Shown here: positions 56,546 to 64,000 of the stretch, in pieces
Layout: each line of letters opens with the position of its first letter
Position numbering within the stretch: the first letter of the stretch is position 1
Source of the DNA: Draba incana
Lineage: Eukaryota; Streptophyta; Magnoliopsida; Brassicales; Brassicaceae
Reading direction: 5' to 3'
NCBI GenBank assembly: GCA_963576765.1
Contig: OY755207.1
Span: forward strand, 31,969,355-32,033,354
DNA: 64,000 nt
Translations under genes and position numbers: made by a program
Notes under the pieces: model-generated
Told to the model about the DNA's origin: nothing
The model's input: the letters and a program-made list of their open reading frames with translations, nothing else
Databases searched by the model: none

Positions 56546-57461
56546 GTTAGCCCCTCAGCTCGGTAGTGTTGGAGATAATAGTACCGAGTTTAAGATGTGA
56601 TGGATATCGGCATTTCCGTTCAAAGTCAAAATGTTTACCTACCCTCTTCTGCAGCAGTAAAGAGTGACTTTATGCAGTAGGTTTTAAGACTCCGTAAGCG
56701 TTTTGAAGATTTTAAGATTTCTTGCTTCATTTGCTGAAGTTGCTGCGTTTTCTGCAAAAAAGATTTTTTTTTTTTTTTTTTTTTTTTCCTGAAGGTTTTA
56801 AGACTTCGTATTCCCTATGGAGGTTTTAAGACTCCGCGTTGCGATCTCTAGTATCAACGACGTCTCCGGGCGATTTCTGGAGGGAAGAGTGTTTTTGAAT
56901 GGAGCCGGGACCCGCTTGGTGAGAGAAAGAGGAGATTCTCTTCCCCTTAAAGAGATAAGGTTGGACTTGGTCCACTCATTCTCTTTCTCCTTCTTCCTTC
57001 CTTTCTCTTTTCTCCATCGCCTTCTAGGGTTTTTTGAAGTTTTTTTTCTTCCACCCCTTACATCTAGCCACCGCCGGATTCTCGCGCTGCCGCCCGAGCC
57101 CGCCGTAGTCGCCGGATTCTCGCCCTCGCCGGCCACATTTTCTTCTTCTGTGAGTACCTCCATTCAATTAACTCTCCTTGATTCTCATAGACTCTAGTTG
57201 AGAATCCAAGCTTTTGAATGTTGCCTTAGGAAGGTTAAGCTTTGGCCATGGTCCATTGTTAGGAGGAAATCTCAAGTCCCTTTATTTCCATTGATTCCAA
57301 ACTCCAATTGTTAATGGGATTGGCTTTAGACTTGCATAGATTTTTTTTTTTTTTTTATTCCTCTTTGAAGCTTGTTTAGGGATAGAGCTTGTTCTTGGTG
57401 GAGTAATGCTAAATCTTACTTTTTGATCTTTACTTTGGGTTAATGTAGATTTGGTCGCGTT

Positions 57462-59577
57462 ATGGACAAGACGAAGCTCGGTTTGATTGACCGTGGTGGA
57501 ACGGCGGTGCCGTCGCGCCAAACCGAAGACACCATCGCACCACCGTCGCGTTGTCGGACCAAACCGAAGACGTTGCCATGCTTCCGAATCGGACAGACCC
57601 CGTGGTCGCAGTTTTGAGCAAAACCGACCCCGTGGTCATGGCTTTCAGCGGAACTGATCCCGTGGTTGCGGCTTTGAGCGGAGCTGACCCCGTGGTCGCG
57701 GCTTTGAGCGGAACCGACCCTGTGGTCGCGGCTTTGAGTGGAACCGACCCCGTGGTCGCGTTGCCAAACCGGACTGACCTTGCAGTCGCTTCGCCGAGCC
57801 GAACCTTAGACAAGGTTCCGACGCCATCCTCGCCGGTAGTTGCGACGACGTCTTTGACAGCCCCGGAGTCGGTGGCAGGTGTAAGGGCGTGTCACGAGAA
57901 TGCTGGCGCCGTGATTCCTCTCCGTAGCAAGCTCACTGTTCCACGGCTTAGTCTTGGCGGACCGGATGATGGTAATGAGGACATTTTTGATGACTTAGCA
58001 TAATTTTTGGAGGAGAGGAGGCCTAGCGGTGATGAGGACTTGATGGCCCGTAACGAGGGGATTGGACTCTCCTTCCCTCTTAACGATGAGGACCCGAGGC
58101 TCCCAGCTGGCGCAGCCGACGCCGCTCTGTCGTCAGACTTTTCCTCTACTTTCAGGTCACTCCCTTCTGATGCTGAGGACGGTGACGATGACACCCTTGC
58201 AGAGGTTGGCCGGCCCCCGGTGGCCAAGAAGAAGAAGGCGCGTCCGGACCCTCCGGGATCCACTCTTTCTGACGATGAGTCGCTACAGCTTCTCCGAGAG
58301 AGGTGTGAGATTTCGAACGAGATCAGGCTGGTTGTTCCCGATCGAGCTCAGCGAGTTGATGCTCCGCCTCAGGGGTACTTCACCTTGTATGAGAACTTCA
58401 TTAAACACTGCCTGCTGTGGTTTCCGATACCCGGCTTCCTTCTTCGTTTCTTAGAGGCGAATGGTATCTCCCTTGCTCAGATCAACCCCAGGGGGTTGAG
58501 GAATATCATCGGCATCTACGTGTTGAGTAGGGAGTGTAACGCAGAGATTAGCACCGAGCAGTTGTCCTGCCTGCTGGACTTCAGGCCTCGTGGCCGTGCA
58601 GAGGAGTTTAGGTATCTAGTTTCTCCGGTTCAGGGTCGCACGCTCATTGATGGGTTCCCGAGCAAGGACGACCACTTCGAGGACCGATTCTTCTTTGTCA
58701 AGATTTCGGAGAAGACCGTTGAGGCGGAGTGCATCTCCCTCGTCAGGACGAGCTGGGAGAAAAGAGGTAATTCTATACTCAGAAATATTTTTTGTGTACT
58801 AATTTCTAGATTGTTTCTTTTTGTAGTGAAGCCAGCCTCTCAGACAGTCAGCTGGAGTGATGCAGCGGCCATCCACAGTGTTCTTGCCTGTGGGAACGGT
58901 GACTGGGTGAATTCTTTTACTCGTCAGAGGATCTAGAAGGATCTAGAAGGCGCTTTTGCCTTTCTCGATATGCAGCTTTCCGCTCATCTGGACCAACTGG
59001 CCTTTTGCTTTGAAGAGGACTCTCACTCTCGTGACAAGGAGCTCAGCGAGGCCAAGAAGGCCAATATCGAGCTTGCTTAGAGGAACCGAGCTCTTGAGGA
59101 CGACGTTGCATCTGTGAAGAAAAGGGAGGAAGAGTTGAGTGGCAAGCTGTCGAGGGCGTCTTTGAGGCATGCGAAGGACAAGGAGGAGATTGCTTTGCTC
59201 AGGAGTAAGCTATTGGATGCCGAGGATCCCAGGGACGCCAAGATTGAAGAGGTCGTCGCTGAGGCCAAAGACGAGGCGGCTTGTAGCTTCGCTAGCCGAG
59301 CCAGAATGGTCGCCAGGTTGCTTGACAGGATTAGGGAACAGCGAAGGACAACATGCTGGACCTTGCTAAAATTGATGCGAACCTGGAGTTCATCGAACGT
59401 CTCTGCAAGCCTGACAGACCGACTCTGGACACCGCGGAGAAGCTCTTGGTTGAGAGGAAGATCCCGATTTATGATGCTCGTGACGTGTTTGGTGACCTTG
59501 TCTCTGACGTGAGGCAAGCCCTAGAGATCTGAGAGGATGATGATGTGGCCAATGAGGATGAGGAGGCCGATGAGTGA
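57462..59577 (+). pseudogene. Antisense extra gene of the Tat-like element (Transposase_28-type, PF04195 family), copy 2
   Basis: Plus-strand gene preceded by a GC-rich leader with splice-like ends (57151 to about 57450). A repeat-rich head is followed at 57551-58003 and, after a TAA at 58001-58003 but in the same frame, at 58007-58767 by the family core: PPQGYFTLYENFIKHCL, WFPIPGFLLRFLEANGI, SLAQINPRGLRNIIGIY, DGFPSKDDHFEDRFFFVKI. A 59-bp intron (58768-58826) then leads to VKPASQTVSWSDAA and a coiled coil (58950-59330) interrupted by stops near 58934 and 59078. Another shift near 59350 precedes a tail ending NEDEEADE at 59577. Role unknown, as for copy 1. Two members in one window show it is a standing component of these elements. 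Confidence 0.82.
57594..57780 (+). repeat. 30-bp tandem repeat encoding SGTDPVVAAL
   Basis: About six in-frame copies giving the decapeptide S-G-T-D-P-V-V-A-A-L with small changes, at the head of the antisense protein. Confidence 0.9.
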
Positions 59578-60284
59578 CCACCTTTCTCAGTTCATGACTT
59601 AGTTTATTTTTAGTCCTTTTATGACTTTCGCTTTTAAGACATTTATCGGATTTGATGACTCTTGGTTGTAGTATTGGATGGTTTGTATCTTTGCTACCAT
59701 TTTGGATCCTTGCGTCGTGGCAAATGCAAGATGACTCTGAGTGTAGCTCTTTATTTCTTATGATGAACCTTGATGGTTTTAGAGTAATGTTCTCTCTTTA
59801 GATGTCTTCCTACACGTAGGAGCGCTTTGGGCTGTAATGTGTTTCTACCATGCGTTTGTCAACGCTGCTGTTGGGCTTTGTGAGTTGGTGCTGCTCTTCT
59901 AGACACGTCTGTCCGAGAACAAGTAGACCCTAAGTTTTACCAGCGTGCATCCTGGGTTTTCCGAATAACTCGTTCAGGGTACATGCCGAACGAAATCATT
60001 GGCAGCTGCTTTTTACCAACGTCCCTTGTTGGGTTTCTGAGTTATCAGTTGGGTTCGTCCGCTCCAGTACTGAACACATATACTTATATAGCGCGCTCTG
60101 AATCCGATGCTGGATGTTGTCGTGGTTGTATTCCCGCATCATCACTGTGGCCAGCAACAATGAATACGGAACGACTCTGATTGAAGCCTTGAGAAGCCCA
60201 TGTATGATGTAGCTATTCTCATGCTGAAGCTTGTGTCACGTACTTGGCATTTCTGGTGATGTTGTTGTGGAAGAGCGGAGTACA
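59578..60284. other. Spacer between antisense gene and C-rich repeats
   Basis: Non-coding; part of the second Tat-like element. It shares ctgtggccagcaac (about 60149) with the first element's spacer. Confidence 0.45.
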
Positions 60285-60740
60285 GGTACCCCACTCCCCC
60301 CTCCTTTGAGACGAAGGAGGGAACTGAATTCGTCTGGAGACTTGTGGTGAAAACACACACTCCCCCCCCCCCCCCTTAAGGCGAAGGAGGTCAAGTGAGC
60401 TTGTCCGGAAATGAGGCTTAAGTAAAACACTCACTCCCCCCCCCCCTAAGGCGGAGGAGATCAAGTGAGCTCGTCCGGAAACGAGGCTTATGTAAAACAT
60501 TCACCCCCCCGATGGCGGAGGAGATTAAATGAGCTCGTCCGGAAACGAGGCTTATGACACGGGTAATCCCCCCCTTTGAGATGGAGGGGGGCAACTGAAC
60601 TTGTCCGGAAACAAGCTGCCTATGTACCCTTTTGCAGGGATCAAGTCGCCCGATAGTTCATTGAAGCACTAACTCCCTTTCTTTTATCGAAGGGGGGTAA
60701 CTGAACCTATCCAAGGATAGGCTGCCTATGTACCCTTTGC
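60285..60740 (-). repeat. Degenerate 60-80 bp tandem repeats with long C runs
   Basis: At least six units containing gtccggaaacgaggctta and each preceded by a run of 6 to 12 Cs followed by gcgaaggagg-type purines. On the element's sense (minus) strand these are runs of G. Confidence 0.85.
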
Positions 60741-60749
60741 AGGGATCAA

Positions 60750-62804
60750 GTCGCCTCGTAGTTTATTTTGAGAGAAGACTAGTGATAGTACTTCTTCAAT
60801 TGTGTGGCATTCCAAGAGTGGAGGATTGGAGTGCCGGTCATGGTGACTGTTGTGATCTTGTATGGGCCTTCCCAGTTGGCTCTGAGCTTGCCTGCGTTTG
60901 GCTCTGCTGTGTTCTGGAACACCTCTCGCAGGACCAAGTCAGCCTTGCAGAAACGTTGTTCTCTGACTTTGGAGTTGTAATACCTCCAAGCTGCGCTTTG
61001 ATAATTGGTAATCCTGACATGCGCTTTGTCGCGTTACTCATCGAGGAAGTCCAACGCATCAAGCAGCATGGACCGGTTGCTTGGTTCGTTGCTGGGTAAG
61101 AGCTGACGTCGTACTCCAGGTGAGCAGATTTTGGACGGGATAACGAAATCGGTACCATAGACAAGGGCGAAAGGAGTTTCGCCTGTTGTTCGACGGGGAG
61201 TAGTGCACTGGGACCACAAAACTCCCTCTAGCTCGTCAGCTCAGCAACCCTTCTTTGCCTCTAAGCGCTTCTTAAGGCCATCAAGGACCATGTTGTTGAT
61301 AGTCTCTGCTTGACCATTGCCCTGAGGATAGCGAGGCGTAGACTTGCTAAGGCGGATATTCCTTTTTGCACAGAATGTCTCGAACCGATTGGATATGAAC
61401 TGCGAACCGTTGTCTGTAACGATCTCATATGGAACTCCGTGACGACATATGATGTTTCTCCAGACAAAGCTTTCCACTTGGACTTCCTTGATGTTAGCAT
61501 AGGACTCAGCTTCCACCCACTTTGAGAAGTAGTCTGTTAGAACAAGTAAGAACTGTTTCTGCTTTGATGGGTGCAATGGTCCAACAATGTCCATGGCCCA
61601 TCTCATGAATTGGTAAGGCGAAGTGACAAAAGAGAGCATCTCAGTTGGTTGACGGATCTTTGGAGCGTGTCGCTGACACTTCTCACACTTGGCTGAGAAC
61701 TTCGTGCAATCGCCTATTATTGTAGGCCAGAAGTGACCATGTCTCTTGATTTTGATCGCAAGTGCTTTGCCTCCTGAATGATTGCCGCAAGACCCACTGT
61801 GGACCTCTTCCATTATCCGTCTTGCTTCTTCTCCTTCCACACAGGTGAGCATAGGACCGGAGAATCCCCATGTGAAGAGATTACCATCAAGTAGAACATA
61901 ACGAGCGGCTTGCTTCTGTAACTTGCGGGCTGCCCACTTGCTACTGGGCAATTTGCCATCGGCAATGTACTCTTGTATCTCGTCTATCCATAACTTGTCG
62001 CAGCCGTACTCTGGTTTTTCACCGTCTTTGTTCATTGGGATTGCTTCAGGGTAATGAGAGCTGCCGGCAGCAAGAATATTAGCAACGGGTACGTTATTGA
62101 CAGGGCCATCGGCGTCGTGCATGTCGGCGTCTTGGACTTCGGGAGCTCCTGCTTGTTTTGCTGCTAAAGAGCGTGTTGAGATGGCGAGCGTCACATCTTC
62201 TTGAATGCTGGGGAATTCAATGAACTCGACTGGAATGATCCGCTTCAAAGCCGGATCTTCTGGAAGCCGGATCTTCTGGCGTAGCAGTGGCGGAGGCAAG
62301 GTTGGCCAACGCGTCGGTGTTCATGTTCTCACCTCTGGGAATCCTTGTAAGGGTGAACTCCTGGAATATAGAAGCAAGGTTCTTCACTATCTTTAGATAA
62401 GCCTCCATGCGATCATCCTTTGCGATGTACTCGTCGCTGAACTGACTGGTTACCAGCTGTGAATCGAAGAACGCGTGAATGTGTTCGATCCGCAATCCTT
62501 GGGCGAGACTAATGCCAGCGACGAGGGCCTCATACTCTGCTTTGTTGTTAAAAGCTTTGAATCCAAGTCGAAACGATTGCTCAAGGACGTCTCCGGTTGG
62601 CGACACTAATCATATCCCAACTCCATAAGCATTCTTTGAGGATGAGCCGTCTATGTACAGCTGCCAAATCTCGGGTTATACCTCCTTGGAGTCTTTGTCT
62701 TCTGGGAGTTCTATGAGGAAATCAGCCAGCACTTGTGACTTGTTGTATGTTCGCCCTATATACTCGATGTCATACTCGCTGAGCTCCACAGCCCACTTGG
62801 CCAG
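60750..62804 (-). pseudogene. Tat-type pol, C-terminal part: RNase H, archaeal-type RNase H, integrase
   Basis: Minus strand. 62680-62804 holds the end of the retroviral RNase H (LAKWAVELSEYDIEYIG). An extra RNase H follows (62217-62640: DGSSSKNAYGVG, NNKAEYEALVAG, HAFFDSQLV, MNTDALANLA), broken by a TGA at 62610-62612. Integrase is at 61241-62299: zinc finger H-x6-H and C-x2-C (CEKCQRH), then catalytic D in AMDIVGPLHP, D in VTDNGSQF and E in GNGQAETIN. A frameshift near 61230 moves the rest to 61034-61219 (TGETPFALVYGTD) and further frames to about 60750. A small direct duplication near 62255-62275 (ggatcttctggaagcc) disrupts the linker. All catalytic residues of the integrase are still present. 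Confidence 0.88.
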
Positions 62805-63890
62805 TGATATATCATGGTTTTACCCAGTTTAAGTCATGATATAAGTCCAATATCTAGAGTCTTTGTTGTGTGTTTGTGTTGGTTTTAGAGTCTTTATAGG
62901 TACATGGACGATTGGAGCAGAAAAGATATTTACTGGAGCTTTTAGAGCATTGCGGAACGAAGTGGCGAAGATCGAAGAGAAGAATCGAAATCTGAAGATG
63001 GTGTCGATCGACACCACCATGAGTGTCGATCGACACCCATGTCGACCAAGCCCAAAACTTAATCAGAAGAAGTTCGTTCGAAGTTCGAATGTTGCAGATG
63101 TTTACTTTTAGGTTTCCAGTCAGTTTTTTACCTCTATATATACGTTTTCTAAGCCATTGTTTAGGCTTACGCTTTATTTTACTTAACTCTTAGAGATATC
63201 TTTTAATAAAAACATGTTTTCATCATTCGATATGTCTGAGTAGTTTCCTTGTTAGGTTTAAGGATTTTCAAGGGTTGTTGATGATTTGCTAGATCTGATC
63301 TGAATTGCTTAGGATTAATATCATTAGAAGTTCTTCATCTTGACTTGTCTTTATTGCTGATTTTAGCCTCGCGAACTGAAATCTGATCTAGGGTTAATTA
63401 ATAGAAACGACAGTTTGATTGATAACCTGATCTAGTCTTTGATGAGCAAAATTCCTTTTCGCAAAGAAATTTGGTTTAGGGTTTTGTGAACAATTGAACC
63501 TGAAATTAATGCTTGTTTAGATTCATAGGATTCGCAAAGGAATTTGGTTTTCTAGAATTTATTCATAGATAATATTCGCAGCAAAAGCTGGTTTGTTTTA
63601 CTTTCGTGTTCATGTTTAGAAACTGAGCTTCATAAATCCTCTTTTTAATTGATCATCTGCATATCTGATTCATCTGAGATTTCCCTGTGTCTGACTCTCT
63701 TTTAATTGATTTTCACAACCGTTTTAACTGCTTACTTTGATTTACTTGCATTCTCTTTATTCTGCTTAGCATAATCCGAATCTATTTAATCTATTGTGTT
63801 TCATTGATTCCATGTGGATTTCGATACCTTAAGTACTGCATTGATCTCTTAATTTGAGAGAGTAGCTCTTAGGTTAATTTGAGCATATCA
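62805..63890 (+). repeat. 5' LTR of a further Ty3/gypsy element, nested in the Tat-like pol
   Basis: Starts TGATATATCATGG and ends GAGCATATCA; 1086 bp. It interrupts the RNase H coding region of the Tat-like element and is followed at once by a primer-binding site. It contains two copies of GTGTCGATCGACAC (about 63001 and 63023). Only the left end of this element is in the window. Confidence 0.82.
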
Positions 63891-63895
63891 AATTT

Positions 63896-63913
63896 TGGCG
63901 CCGTTGCTGGGGA
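63896..63913 (+). other. Primer-binding site
   Basis: TGGCGCCGTTGCTGGGGA, five bases after the LTR. It is complementary to the 3' end of tRNA-Asp except at one base. The bases from 63914 to 64000 are the start of the element's internal leader. Confidence 0.8.
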
Positions 63914-64000
63914 ATCTATTACCATTAGATTTATATTATTAGGATTTTGTCTAGGCTTGTTTTTATTTTTGTTTGCAATTTTCTGCTTGTTTCGTTTGTC

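Larger units (their letters stand above)
55885..62804 (-). mobile_element. Second Tat-like LTR retrotransposon, 3' part
   Basis: A 3' LTR (55885-56545), polypurine tract, antisense (+) PF04195-type gene, C-rich repeats and minus-strand pol are in the same order as the 23769 element. Its upstream portion is cut by the LTR of another element at 62805. An archaeal-type RNase H between the reverse transcriptase/RNase H and integrase marks the Tat (Ogre/Retand) group. Confidence 0.85.

Overview
The window is plant nuclear DNA, almost certainly from a Brassicaceae close to Arabidopsis. Genes have short GT-AG introns, the intergenic DNA is AT-rich, and about two thirds of the window is nested transposable elements. 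From memory, the gene order SERF-like small protein, EF-hand protein (opposite strand), MYB-CC factor of the PHL2 type (opposite strand), pectinesterase matches Arabidopsis thaliana chromosome 3 around At3g24100 to At3g24130. No database was searched.

Layout. 1-1.7 kb: 3' end and LTR of a Ty3/gypsy chromovirus. 2.4-9.4 kb: tandem array of three GASA (snakin-type) cysteine-rich secreted peptide genes. The first is dead and the next two are intact. Each array unit carries the same Mutator-like MITE, and one unit has a LINE tail insertion. 9.6-14.0 kb: the conserved genes, namely SERF-like (+, with an apparent AT-AC U12-type intron), a four-exon EF-hand gene (-) and a six-exon PHL2-like gene (-). 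14.2-16.6 kb: a hAT element encoding a truncated BED-finger protein, then two MITEs. 17.7-21.3 kb: a 5'-truncated LINE with target-site duplication. 22.7-23.35 kb: a broken pectinesterase copy. 23.8-36.3 kb: one 12.5-kb minus-strand LTR retrotransposon of apparent Tat type, bounded by a 5-bp duplication. It contains an antisense (+) Transposase_28-type gene, an Athila fragment, an inverted LTR pair and a tandem triplication of its LTR/PBS/gag segment. 36.8-39.1 kb: a Cassandra-type TRIM carrying 5S rRNA-like LTRs and split by a solo LTR. 41.0-42.7 kb: an intact four-exon pectinesterase gene. 42.9-49.1 kb: a decayed full-length-type LINE. 49.4-55.0 kb: a probable gene-capturing DNA element with arrays of a 22-bp dyad and fragments resembling RD19 cysteine protease and autophagy gene ATG3. 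55.4-62.8 kb: a minus-strand Cassandra LTR followed by a second Tat-like element with the same antisense gene. 62.8 kb to the end: a further LTR and primer-binding site nested in the second Tat element.

How the parts relate. The host genes act independently: secreted peptides, a small EDRK-rich protein, a putative calcium sensor, a GARP/MYB-CC transcription factor and a cell-wall enzyme. The rest is a stack of insertions whose relative order can be read from target-site duplications and interruptions. The most unusual items are the chimeric ATG3/RD19 capture with its dyad arrays, the antisense genes in both Tat elements, the 1.2-kb LTR-gag triplication, and the solo LTR sitting inside a 5S-like domain.
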